Below are positions 17,209-25,658 of a stretch of 64,000 bases of DNA, one piece after another. The stretch's first letter is position 1. Each line of letters starts with the position of its first letter. Where the stretch lies: the NCBI GenBank assembly GCA_015256945.1, contig JABZLB010000009.1, forward strand, positions 20,860 through 84,859, given 5' to 3'. This DNA is from Prevotellaceae bacterium (lineage in GTDB: Bacteria; Bacteroidota; Bacteroidia; Bacteroidales; Bacteroidaceae). The notes under the pieces were generated by a model, which did no database searches, was not told the origin of the DNA, and saw only the letters and a list, made by a program, of their open reading frames with translations. The translations under genes and the position numbers were made by a program.

Positions 17209-18501
17209 ATGAGAGTTTTCTATCGTTCTGCACGAAAGCTTATTGCCGTTCTCATAACAGCCGGCATGGCTGTCGCAACGCTTCAGGCTCATGCACAAAC
17301 AAGCGATACGCTGATTGTACACGCCCTCGAAGCCAAAGGCATACGCTTTTCACACAACAACACGGTAACCCTGCTGACGACGGGTCAGGAAAAATTCGAC
17401 GACCTTTTTAAGGCTATTGACCAGGCACGCAGTTCCATACACATGGAATACTTTAACTTTCGCAACGATTCCATCAACCGCTTGCTTATATCTCACCTTG
17501 CGCCAAAGGTGAAGGAGGGTGTAAAGGTAAGGCTGCTGTACGATGCTTTCGGCAATATGTCGAACAACAGCCCGATGCGAAAGCAGGATATTGACGCCAT
17601 CCGCGCACAGGGAATAGAGATTTATCAGTTCGACCCCATACGCTTTCCGTTCGTCAATCACGTATGGGCGCGCGACCATCGTAAGATAGTTGTCATTGAC
17701 GGTAAGGTGGCATATACAGGAGGTATGAACGTAGCCGACTACTATATTAAGGGTACAGCACAGGTGGGTGAGTGGCACGACATGCACTGTCGCATCGAAG
17801 GCGATGCGGTAAATGAGCTGCAACGCATCTTCTTAAGGACGTGGAACAAAACCGCCAGGCAAAATATCAGCGGACCACAATATTACAGAGGCCTGGGCGA
17901 TATATCGTATTTCCACGGACTAAAGGCCGACAGCTGCCATTCACACGGCCGTCAGCAGGTTGGCATTATAAACCGTGAGCCTCGTATTTCAAACACCATC
18001 ATACGCGATTTCTATACATCAGCCATACAGTCGGCAAAAGACAGCATTAAGCTTATCAACCCTTATTTTACGCTGAACCGCTCAATAAAGAAAGCCCTTG
18101 CAGAAGCCGTGAAACGCGGTGTAAAGGTAGACATTATGCTTTCAGTAAGGAGTGACGAGCCGCTTACGCCCGATTGTGGTTTCTATAACGCGCATAAGCT
18201 CATGAAAAAAGGCTGCAATTTGTGGATGTTTAAACCCGGTTTTCATCACACCAAGGTCATTATGGTCGATGGACGGTTCTGTACAGTGGGGTCGTCTAAC
18301 CTTGATGCACGCAGCCTCAGGTTCGATTACGAAGAGAATGCAGTGATAATTGACGCCTGCATTACAGCACAACTCGACAGGCTTTTCGATTCGCAGAAGT
18401 CAGAATCGTTTAAGCTGACACCTGCGAACTGGAAAAAATGGCGTACTCCCTGGCAAAGATTTCGCGGATGGTTTGCCCACCTTCTGTCGGCCTGGCTGTA
18501 A
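17209..18501 (+). CDS. Phospholipase D / cardiolipin synthase-like protein with signal peptide
   Basis: A 430-residue protein with two HKD motifs: His157-x-Lys159 with Asp164 (DHRKIVVIDG) and His347-x-Lys349 with Asp354 (HHTKVIMVDG), each followed by a conserved GSSNLD or GGMNVAD turn. Cardiolipin synthases of the ClsB/C kind share this pair. Unusually for a synthase, the N-terminus (ending ATLQAHA) looks like a cleavable signal, so the enzyme may work in the periplasm, either making cardiolipin or hydrolysing phospholipid. The active-site residues are intact. Confidence 0.85.
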   Translation: MRVFYRSARKLIAVLITAGMAVATLQAHAQTSDTLIVHALEAKGIRFSHNNTVTLLTTGQEKFDDLFKAIDQARSSIHMEYFNFRNDSINRLLISHLAPKVKEGVKVRLLYDAFGNMSNNSPMRKQDIDAIRAQGIEIYQFDPIRFPFVNHVWARDHRKIVVIDGKVAYTGGMNVADYYIKGTAQVGEWHDMHCRIEGDAVNELQRIFLRTWNKTARQNISGPQYYRGLGDISYFHGLKADSCHSHGRQQVGIINREPRISNTIIRDFYTSAIQSAKDSIKLINPYFTLNRSIKKALAEAVKRGVKVDIMLSVRSDEPLTPDCGFYNAHKLMKKGCNLWMFKPGFHHTKVIMVDGRFCTVGSSNLDARSLRFDYEENAVIIDACITAQLDRLFDSQKSESFKLTPANWKKWRTPWQRFRGWFAHLLSAWL

Positions 18502-18515
18502 ATATCATCAATAAA

Positions 18516-18560
18516 CGCCACCCCATTGAATATGGAGTGGCGCTTGTTTTAACGGGCTTT
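18516..18560 (+). terminator. Terminator after the PLD gene
   Basis: CGCCACCCCAT (18516-18526) pairs with ATGGAGTGGCG (18532-18542) with one mismatch; CTTGTTTT follows. It lies between convergent genes and may also serve the regulator on the other strand. Confidence 0.7.
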
Positions 18561-18638
18561 TTTAACCTGAAGTAAAGGGATTAGCCACATGAACAGAAAC
18601 TCCCTATATTATAATAGGTGTAATTTTTCAGGGCAAAA

Positions 18639-19595
18639 CTACAGTTTTACGTTAGAAATGTCAACCAGATTGTTGACAATAGCATAGATGGTAAGCCCGG
18701 CAGCTGAATGAATTTGCAGCTTTCTTGCAATGTTACGACGGTGTGTAATAACCGTGTTTATGGAAATACAAAGATGGTCTGCAATCTCTTTGTTCGTCAT
18801 TCCCTGCACTAAAGCAACAATCACATCTTTCTCACGCTCCGACAATGTTTCCCTATTGTCGGGCTGTTGACTAATCATATTCGAAATCTTTACGCTTACA
18901 TCGTCCTGCCTCGACATCTTTTCCAGACGACGTATAGCGGGAATAAAAATCTCGTCTTCAACATGCGAGTGCTGGTCTAACCATTGTTCGCAGTTGTAAA
19001 TATCGTATAATGTAGCCGAAAGCTGGTTGTTATGCAAGCCGTCAGACGGCAGATACTTAATGATAATATTCTTTAATTCACGAAGTTTCTTGTCAATCTG
19101 TCCATGATGTCGCGAAAAAGTCTCAATATCATAAGTGGTTGAAATAATACCCTTTTCAAGACCTTCTACATACGGGAACACCATTTTCTCTTCGTATTGC
19201 ATATGGTTTATAACCGTATGTGCGTACTCATCGTACAGGCGTAATATAAGCCGGGCCAGATTATCGCTCTCATCAAGGGCCGAAACAAGCCCCTTACGTA
19301 TAAACGGTAATTCAAAATGGATGTAGTATTCGTGGCTGGCTTTAAGATAATGAAGCATGGTAGGAATGGACAATCGTTCAATATCATCATATTCACGATA
19401 CCCATTTATCGTGAAATTAACGATGGCCAGGAAGGTAAAAGTGTCTACATTCTGCTCCTCACAAACCTCTTTTACAGTTTTATCGCCAAAGCCAAGATTA
19501 ATACCAAACGACCCAAGGCTTTGCAGAATATTATAATTATCTTGTATAATAGAGATTAAACTATCAGTAGCTTCATACATTTTGTGGCTTTTCAT
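18639..19595 (-). CDS. LuxR-type regulator with hemerythrin-like (RIC/YtfE-type) sensor
   Basis: A 318-residue regulator. Residues about 8-55 resemble the DUF542 N-terminal domain of RIC proteins, but the usual Cys-Cys-Gly is replaced (FGINLGFGDKTVKEVC). Residues about 85-235 contain His and His-x3-Glu motifs typical of a di-iron hemerythrin-like bundle (HMQYEEKMVFP, FSRHHGQID, QHSHVEDEIFIP). A LuxR/GerE helix-turn-helix (LSEREKDVIVALVQGMTNKE) occupies about 250-318. By analogy with RIC proteins it may sense iron, oxygen or nitric oxide through a di-iron centre. It is divergent from the porin-imelysin cluster, which it most likely controls. Confidence 0.83.
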   Translation of the reverse strand: MKSHKMYEATDSLISIIQDNYNILQSLGSFGINLGFGDKTVKEVCEEQNVDTFTFLAIVNFTINGYREYDDIERLSIPTMLHYLKASHEYYIHFELPFIRKGLVSALDESDNLARLILRLYDEYAHTVINHMQYEEKMVFPYVEGLEKGIISTTYDIETFSRHHGQIDKKLRELKNIIIKYLPSDGLHNNQLSATLYDIYNCEQWLDQHSHVEDEIFIPAIRRLEKMSRQDDVSVKISNMISQQPDNRETLSEREKDVIVALVQGMTNKEIADHLCISINTVITHRRNIARKLQIHSAAGLTIYAIVNNLVDISNVKL

Positions 19596-19735
19596 GCGCG
19601 CTCCTTATTTTGTTTTTCCTTTTGCAAAATAAATAAAAAAAGACGAAAAATGCGTACCTTTTGACCTGTTTTTTATATACTAATGAATTAAAATACTTAT
19701 TAATAGTGATGATGCGCTTTACTAATTTTTAGGTA

Positions 19736-19766
19736 TTGCCATTATTATAAATACTGTTTAACTTTG
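19736..19766 (+). promoter_or_regulatory. Promoter of the porin-imelysin operon
   Basis: TTG (19736-19738), exactly 20 nt, then TAACTTTG (19759-19766). Transcription would start near 19772, leaving an untranslated leader of about 200 nt before the porin gene. Confidence 0.75.
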
Positions 19767-19771
19767 CACAC

Positions 19772-19970
19772 AGAAAGGAACGAGGACAAAATAACGCTCC
19801 AAAATAAAGAGTGCGGTGATGATTGCCACTCCCGTTCGTCACGTAAAAAAGAACAAATGGATATTGTATTTTGCAGCTCCTACGTCACAATTTTGCAACG
19901 TGAAGGCGAGACCGCAACCAGAAATCTGCACTCTTTACCCATTTTGAACAATTTAAACTTATCGTAAATA
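19772..19970 (+). promoter_or_regulatory. Long structured leader of the porin-imelysin operon
   Basis: AAAGAGTGC (19806-19814) and GCACTCTTT (19928-19936) are perfectly complementary and would close a domain of about 130 nt. A second pairing, TCACGT near 19840 with ACGTGA near 19900, is possible inside. I do not recognise a known riboswitch. A 67-codon ORF runs through this leader but has no family resemblance and is probably not translated. Confidence 0.35.
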
Positions 19971-21263
19971 ATGAAGAATCTAACAACAGGCATTCTGTTA
20001 GGATTGTGTTCTATGGCAAGCATTTCTACTGCTTGCGCTCAGGTTAACGCAGCCGATTCGGTAATGAGTCATGCCGGTGGGCATCGCCTTAGTGTAGGAG
20101 GATATGGTGAAGTGGCTCTCTCAAGGAACTTTTACAGCGACAATGTTTTCCGTTATTATGAACCTGCAAAATATAAAAACAAAGGCTCACACGGCCGGTT
20201 TGATATTCCGCACGCTGTAATTTACTTAGGATACGACTTTGGTAAAGGCTGGAGCATGGGCACAGAAATCGAGTTTGAGCACGGCGGGACAGGCTCTGCA
20301 TACGAGCGAGAGTATGAAGAAGGAGGAGAATGGGAAGTAGAAACCGAAAAGGGAGGTGAGGTTGAATTGGAACAATTCTGGCTTCAAAAAAGCTTTTCGC
20401 GTGCGCTGAACTTACGTGTAGGTCACATCGTTGTGCCAGTAGGACTGAACAATTCACACCATGAGCCACTGAATTTCTTTACTGTTTACAGACCCGAAGG
20501 GGAAAACACGATACTGCCTTCAACCTGGCATCAGACAGGAATCGGCTTATGGGGCCGCTACTCAAAGTTTAAATATGAACTGCAATTCCTCGAAGGCCTC
20601 GACGCCATGCACTTTGATCGTGACGGATGGATTCAGAAAGGGTCGCACAGTGCTTTCGAATTTGAACCGGCAAGCAAATATGCTGTTGCAGCCCGTATTG
20701 ACTATTATGCCATGCCTGGCTTCCGTATGGGGATAAGTGGATACTATGGACATTCTATCAATAACACATTAATGAACGACTCTCAGGAAAAACTTACTGG
20801 AGCTGTAAGCATTGGGAGTGTTGACTTTACGTGGAACAGGAACAACTGGATTGTGCGCGGACAGGCTACTTACGGTCATCTTGACAATGCCTATGACGTG
20901 AAATATCTGTCAGGTCGCAGCACCAAGACAAGTCCTTATTCATCATCAGAAGTAGGTAAAAACGCCGTAGCCATAGGCATTGAAGCCGGTTATGATGTGT
21001 TCTCACAAATACAAAGCTTACGGGCTGACAACCAGAAGATGTATCTTTTTGGTCGTTACGATTATTACAATCCATATATTCGTGATGCCCGTCAGGCTGC
21101 TTACACATACGAAGAAAAGAACGTTTTACACTTCGGAGCGAACTATTATCCCATACCACAAATCGTAGTGAAATGTGAATACAGTCACCGCTTCTTTAAG
21201 AAGATGTACAACAATGAGCCTTCTTTAAATATAGGTGTTGCCTATGAAGGCTTCTTCCTCTAA
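19971..21263 (+). CDS. Outer-membrane porin-like beta-barrel of the imelysin cluster
   Basis: A 430-residue protein with a signal peptide ending STACAQ. The mature part alternates aromatic/polar strands and ends in an outer-membrane terminal motif (NIGVAYEGFFL, C-terminal Leu preceded by aromatics). Segments such as GGYGEVALSRNFYSD, VGHIVVPVGLNN and LFGRYDYYNP resemble the phosphate-selective-porin-like proteins of Bacteroidetes. An acidic loop EREYEEGGEWEVETEKGGE (about 112-130) could attract cations. As first gene of the cluster it probably brings a small metal or haem-related solute across the outer membrane; the substrate is an inference. Confidence 0.78.
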   Translation: MKNLTTGILLGLCSMASISTACAQVNAADSVMSHAGGHRLSVGGYGEVALSRNFYSDNVFRYYEPAKYKNKGSHGRFDIPHAVIYLGYDFGKGWSMGTEIEFEHGGTGSAYEREYEEGGEWEVETEKGGEVELEQFWLQKSFSRALNLRVGHIVVPVGLNNSHHEPLNFFTVYRPEGENTILPSTWHQTGIGLWGRYSKFKYELQFLEGLDAMHFDRDGWIQKGSHSAFEFEPASKYAVAARIDYYAMPGFRMGISGYYGHSINNTLMNDSQEKLTGAVSIGSVDFTWNRNNWIVRGQATYGHLDNAYDVKYLSGRSTKTSPYSSSEVGKNAVAIGIEAGYDVFSQIQSLRADNQKMYLFGRYDYYNPYIRDARQAAYTYEEKNVLHFGANYYPIPQIVVKCEYSHRFFKKMYNNEPSLNIGVAYEGFFL

Positions 21264-21309
21264 TATTTTTCCTTAGAAATATTACAGTAAACTTATTAAT
21301 AAATTCACA

Positions 21310-22614
21310 ATGAAAAAACTATTCAGGAACGCTCTGCTCGTAGCAGCAGCAGGAACTATGACATTAGCTTTCGGAAGTTGTTCAGATAACAACGAAGGAA
21401 CAGGTAATGGCACAAACAGTACTACGGAAGAAGAAGTCTTCCTTGGCAAAGTACTCAGCAACTATGTAGATGCTACGGTTAATCCCACTTACAAGTCAAT
21501 GGCATCACATGCTGAAACACTTTATTCACAATTAAAGACTCTTCGCGATGCCGTTGAGCATGGAAATGCTACCGAAGACCAGGTAAAGGCTGCATGTGAA
21601 TCATGGAAAAAGGCCCGCGCTGAATATGAAAGCAGTGAGGCTTTCCTCATGGGCGCCGCATCCGACTATAATATTGACCCGCACATTGATACATGGCCTC
21701 TCTCTCTTCCTGCCCTGCACGCACTGTTAAAAGGTCCGGGTCTGGCACAGTATACAACAAACAACGATGACGACAACATCAATAATGCACACGACAATCT
21801 GGGCAACAGTTTGTTAGGTTTCCACGCAATCGAGTTTGTGATATTCCGTAACGGCCAGCCTCGTGCGGTGGCATCGTTCAACAATGCTTTCGACGATTAT
21901 AACGATCGTGCCGATTTTACGGATGTCAAACCTATTGATGAGCTGAAATATGCCGTAGCAGTAGCCGGCGATTTAATGTATTCTATCTATCAATTAGAAG
22001 TATGCTGGAGTGGCGGTACTGAAGCACACAAGCAGGCTTTGACTGATTTAGAGTGGACTACTACAATGCCATCAAGTGACAAAACTTATGCCTGGAACAT
22101 GGTTAATGCAGGTAAACCAGGAAGTACTTACACCACTATTAAGGGTGCTGTATCGGCTATTATTGCAGGAGATAAAGGCTGTGCAGGAATCTGTGACGAG
22201 GTAGGACAAACTAAACTGGGTAAGCCTTACGGTCTGGGTACAACACCAGAGAATCAGCAATCTGACCCTAACTACATTGAATCACCTTTCTCTCACAACT
22301 CGTTACACGATTTCTGGCATAACATCCAGAGCATCAACAACACGTGGAATGGAAAGTATGATATAGACAATACATCTACGACGATTGGTGAATACAGTTT
22401 TGCAAACTACTTTAAGAAGTATAATCCAGAACTGGGTACGAAAGTTCAGAATGCCATTAACAAAGCACAGCAGGCTATTAAAGCATGTCCTGAACCCTTC
22501 GTTGCAAACTATGACAAGACTCATCCTGAAGTAAAGGCTGCCATTGACGCATGTTCTGAACTCTCTGATTTGCTTGGACAGGCCAACGATTATATCCAGC
22601 AACGTAAAAAATAA
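21310..22614 (+). CDS. Imelysin-family (Peptidase_M75-like) lipoprotein, first copy
   Basis: A 434-residue lipoprotein (lipobox ending FGSC, Cys24) with the imelysin domain. The family motif GFHAIEF is at 170-176, with the HxxE pair His172/Glu175 expected at the metal site. A second half (SPFSHNSLHDF ... IQSINNTWNGK) matches the internal duplication of imelysins. Family members such as EfeO and IrpA act in periplasmic iron handling, and protease activity has not generally been confirmed. It follows the porin by 46 nt; an 11-bp RNA hairpin separates it from the di-haem gene. Confidence 0.9.
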   Translation: MKKLFRNALLVAAAGTMTLAFGSCSDNNEGTGNGTNSTTEEEVFLGKVLSNYVDATVNPTYKSMASHAETLYSQLKTLRDAVEHGNATEDQVKAACESWKKARAEYESSEAFLMGAASDYNIDPHIDTWPLSLPALHALLKGPGLAQYTTNNDDDNINNAHDNLGNSLLGFHAIEFVIFRNGQPRAVASFNNAFDDYNDRADFTDVKPIDELKYAVAVAGDLMYSIYQLEVCWSGGTEAHKQALTDLEWTTTMPSSDKTYAWNMVNAGKPGSTYTTIKGAVSAIIAGDKGCAGICDEVGQTKLGKPYGLGTTPENQQSDPNYIESPFSHNSLHDFWHNIQSINNTWNGKYDIDNTSTTIGEYSFANYFKKYNPELGTKVQNAINKAQQAIKACPEPFVANYDKTHPEVKAAIDACSELSDLLGQANDYIQQRKK

Positions 22615-22628
22615 AACAAGAATATCAG

Positions 22629-22653
22629 GCTCTCCTTTACAATAAAGGAGAGC
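22629..22653 (+). promoter_or_regulatory. Intercistronic stem-loop between imelysin and di-haem genes
   Basis: GCTCTCCTTTA and TAAAGGAGAGC form a perfect 11-bp stem with a CAA loop. Only a weak TGTTAAAA follows, so it is more likely an mRNA stability or partial-attenuation element than a full terminator. Confidence 0.6.
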
Positions 22654-22669
22654 TGTTAAAATCAAAAAC

Positions 22670-24400
22670 ATGAAGAATTATCTTTTAATGTTCTCTCTCG
22701 GAGTATTGGCAGTAACATCGTTTACAGCCTGTTCTGACGATAACACTGAGCCTTCGGCACGTACAAACTGGCCAAAAGATTCGCTCAGTGTATTCTCTTC
22801 GGCAGAATGGTTGCCTGGTGGAGAAAAGGGAACTACAAGCAACGAACAGGGCTGTTACTCTAATCCTGTTCCACAAATAGAAAACAATCCCCAGCTCTAT
22901 ACAACGTTCAAGACTGGTGAATTGTTCTTTGAGCACGATGCAAATACCTTTACAAAGCCCTTCTGGGGGCTGGGACCTGCTTACGTTCGTTCTGGTTGCG
23001 AATACTGTCACCCCTCTTATGGACATGGGAAAAGGCAGGATAAGTACCGCGCCAATACTATGGGCAACGGATATTTACTTGTAATTTATCACCCAACAGC
23101 AGGCACTGACGGAAACGGTAACGCTTATGCCGCAAACAGTTACATTAGTGAAGTGACGGGTATGCCACAGACAAAGGCAGTATATCCTTTCAAGGCACCC
23201 ATTGAAGAAAGCGGTATTCATATTACATGGAAAACAGCAACCGATGAGCATGGCAATAAATTCCCCGATGGAGAAGCCTATAATCTGACCTATCCTGACG
23301 TGTCAATTGATCGTGATGCTTTCAATACGTCACCCAAACCAGACAATTATGCCGTACGCCTTGAATCGACTATCGGCATGTATGGTACTGGTTTGTTAGA
23401 TGCCATCAGTCAGGATTCTATGAAGGTACAATACCAACGTGAGGCTCGCCACGCTACCCTGAATCCAGGAATGTGGAATGCAGGTGCCAACGACTGGGCT
23501 CCAACAGCATGGTATACTTTAGCCGATGGTACCAAACGCATTAAGAAATTCACCTACGCTATGACGCGTGCAGCTCTGCTCGACGGCCCTGGCGCTAATG
23601 CTATCTGGAATATTACCAACGTAACACGCTCCGACCGCCATTACCTTTACACTTCAAAGGCATGGGCTAAAAAGATGAGTGAGGATCAGGATGTGATTAG
23701 AGAAATCAAAAGAGACGGCCAATCGGCAACGTCTTGGTTGCATCCTTATTATGCTGATGGTACAGATACTGGTATCGCTCAGATGGTAAACAAGCTGCTC
23801 GGACTAAATACAAATACTCCCGCTAACCGCGCAGACTATGAGAATTACGTCATGCACAATGCTCCCTGGAACAATCAAGAGGAAATGAGTAATGACAATT
23901 TCTACGCCTTTGCCGTCTGGCACCGCGGACTTGGAGTGCCTCGTGCCCGCAACTTAGAAACAGAAGAGGTACAGCGTGGCAAAAAACTCTTCTATGCAAT
24001 GGGCTGTACCCACTGCCACCGCCCGTCGTGGACCATCAAAGACGACACGGGCTGGCTCGACCCAATATCACGCCAATTCTGCAGCTTAGGCCATGGAATG
24101 CCAGAGTATAGCAACACCGTTATCTGGCCTTATACCGACCTTGTCCAGCACCGTCTGTTTATGGAGAACGACATTCGTACCGGATGGTGCCGTACAACAC
24201 CGCTGTGGGGTCGTGGATTATCAGTGCAGGAAACCGGTGAAGGTTGCCGTTTACACGACAATCGTGCACGTAATGTGGTAGAGGCTATTATGTGGCATGG
24301 TTACAGCAGGCAAAGCGATGCCTACGCTGCTGCACAGAAATTCTACCACTTAAGCAAAGCCGACCGCGATGCTGTGGTAGCATTCATCAACGCAATTTAA
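22670..24400 (+). CDS. Di-haem oxidoreductase (DHOR) family lipoprotein
   Basis: A 576-residue lipoprotein (FTAC, Cys21) with two c-type haem motifs, CEYCH at 110-114 and CTHCH at 446-450. Its length and layout match the DHOR family, distant relatives of di-haem MauG/CcpA peroxidases often annotated as thiol oxidoreductases. In known proteobacterial clusters a DHOR lies between two imelysin genes, as here. It probably passes electrons or oxidises a metal at the periplasmic face; the exact reaction is unknown. Haem attachment would need the cytochrome c maturation protein encoded two genes on. Confidence 0.9.
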   Translation: MKNYLLMFSLGVLAVTSFTACSDDNTEPSARTNWPKDSLSVFSSAEWLPGGEKGTTSNEQGCYSNPVPQIENNPQLYTTFKTGELFFEHDANTFTKPFWGLGPAYVRSGCEYCHPSYGHGKRQDKYRANTMGNGYLLVIYHPTAGTDGNGNAYAANSYISEVTGMPQTKAVYPFKAPIEESGIHITWKTATDEHGNKFPDGEAYNLTYPDVSIDRDAFNTSPKPDNYAVRLESTIGMYGTGLLDAISQDSMKVQYQREARHATLNPGMWNAGANDWAPTAWYTLADGTKRIKKFTYAMTRAALLDGPGANAIWNITNVTRSDRHYLYTSKAWAKKMSEDQDVIREIKRDGQSATSWLHPYYADGTDTGIAQMVNKLLGLNTNTPANRADYENYVMHNAPWNNQEEMSNDNFYAFAVWHRGLGVPRARNLETEEVQRGKKLFYAMGCTHCHRPSWTIKDDTGWLDPISRQFCSLGHGMPEYSNTVIWPYTDLVQHRLFMENDIRTGWCRTTPLWGRGLSVQETGEGCRLHDNRARNVVEAIMWHGYSRQSDAYAAAQKFYHLSKADRDAVVAFINAI

Positions 24401-24414
24401 TATTATCTATTTAT

Positions 24415-24453
24415 ATCCGCCAGACAAAGTATCAGCTTGTCTGGTGGATTTTT
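24415..24453 (+). terminator. Terminator-like hairpin between DHOR and second imelysin
   Basis: ATCCGCCAGACAA (24415-24427) and TTGTCTGGTGGAT (24437-24449) form a 13-bp stem with one G-U pair, followed directly by TTTTT. It probably lowers expression of the downstream imelysin and CcsBA genes relative to the first three, or they have their own start (TTG at 24456, TAGATTTC at 24479). Confidence 0.75.
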
Positions 24454-24492
24454 CTTGTCAATAAAACACCATTTTATTTAGATTTCTGACTT

Positions 24493-25602
24493 ATGAGAAA
24501 GTTTTTACATTTATTTCTGTTATCATTCATATTGATTTTTGTTTCATGTAATAGCAACGAAGAAGATGGAAACAAACAAAATGGTGGCGCATTATCATTA
24601 GAACAGGTACTTACCAACTGCATTGACCGTACCATTATACCTTTAAATGCAAAGACGGCACTGTATGCCGACTCTACCTATAACAGCATTGAGGCCTTAC
24701 AATATGGCCATTTTACCCAGGCCCAGATTGACAAAGCTGCAAACCTTTTCCTTAATATGCGATTGGCTTATGAACAAAGTGAAGGTTTCTTCCTTGGTGC
24801 AAATGCTAATTATTCCATCGATTCTGACATTAACAACTGGCCGTTAGACCATCACAGTTTCGACCAGCTTATGGCAAGTAACAAGAGTTTAAGCGACCCC
24901 GAAAGCGAGTCATCGTCAATCGTCGGTTTCCATGCTCTCGAATATATTTTCTTTAGAGACGGACACATCAGAAGCTTTTCAGCTATCTCCGAAAGGGAAC
25001 TGACCTATGCAAAAGCCCTTATCAAACACCTGAGAATAAAACTTTTTCAGGTAGAATGTGGCTGGACCGATGACAATGGCAAAGGGCATGTAACGCTTCT
25101 TAAGCTTAACGGAGTTCCCTATCTGGCTCCTGACGGAACGACATATCGCAATTATATGCTTACAAAATATACCTTACGCCAGTTGGCTGCCGCCCTAATA
25201 TCGGGTGATCACGGACTCGTAGGTCAAACCGATGAGATTGCATACACCAAACTATTAAGGCCTTTCTCTACCGACTCTACCTATATTGAGTCGCCTTACA
25301 GCCAAACGTCACTCATCGATTTAGAGTATAACTTACGGAGTGTCTGTGCCATATGGTATGGCAATACTGACGGAGCGCCAGTACAAAACAAAATATCACT
25401 CGACGCATACTTCCTGAAAAACAACCTGGCTCTGGCTACAAAAGTACAACAACAGCTCCAGAGGTGTGACCGCGCATTACGTAATATTGCTTCACCTTTT
25501 GTCAATCATTGTCACGACAACAGCGTAAAGATTGCAAGTGATGAGTTTGTAGCCCTGTCGGATGTGCTGGGAGAGGTCGGAGATTACATCCAGTCGCATT
25601 AA
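24493..25602 (+). CDS. Imelysin-family lipoprotein, second copy
   Basis: A 369-residue lipoprotein (IFVSC, Cys19) related to the first imelysin. It keeps GFHALEY (145-151) with His147 and Glu150, NWPLDHHSFDQL and an ISGDHGLVGQTDE segment matching IAGDKGCAGICDE in the first copy. It is about 65 residues shorter than the first. Two diverged imelysins flanking a DHOR is a pattern known in other phyla, which suggests the copies have distinct roles in one periplasmic complex. Confidence 0.88.
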   Translation: MRKFLHLFLLSFILIFVSCNSNEEDGNKQNGGALSLEQVLTNCIDRTIIPLNAKTALYADSTYNSIEALQYGHFTQAQIDKAANLFLNMRLAYEQSEGFFLGANANYSIDSDINNWPLDHHSFDQLMASNKSLSDPESESSSIVGFHALEYIFFRDGHIRSFSAISERELTYAKALIKHLRIKLFQVECGWTDDNGKGHVTLLKLNGVPYLAPDGTTYRNYMLTKYTLRQLAAALISGDHGLVGQTDEIAYTKLLRPFSTDSTYIESPYSQTSLIDLEYNLRSVCAIWYGNTDGAPVQNKISLDAYFLKNNLALATKVQQQLQRCDRALRNIASPFVNHCHDNSVKIASDEFVALSDVLGEVGDYIQSH

Positions 25603-25658
25603 GCACAGCCGGTTAATTATGGCCGGCTAAAGCCTGTTTATGTATCAATAAAAACATT

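Noticed and set aside
19764..19967. ORF of 67 codons in the porin-operon leader
   Set aside because: It begins within the -7 element, upstream of the expected transcript start, and has no recognisable family; better read as an untranslated leader.
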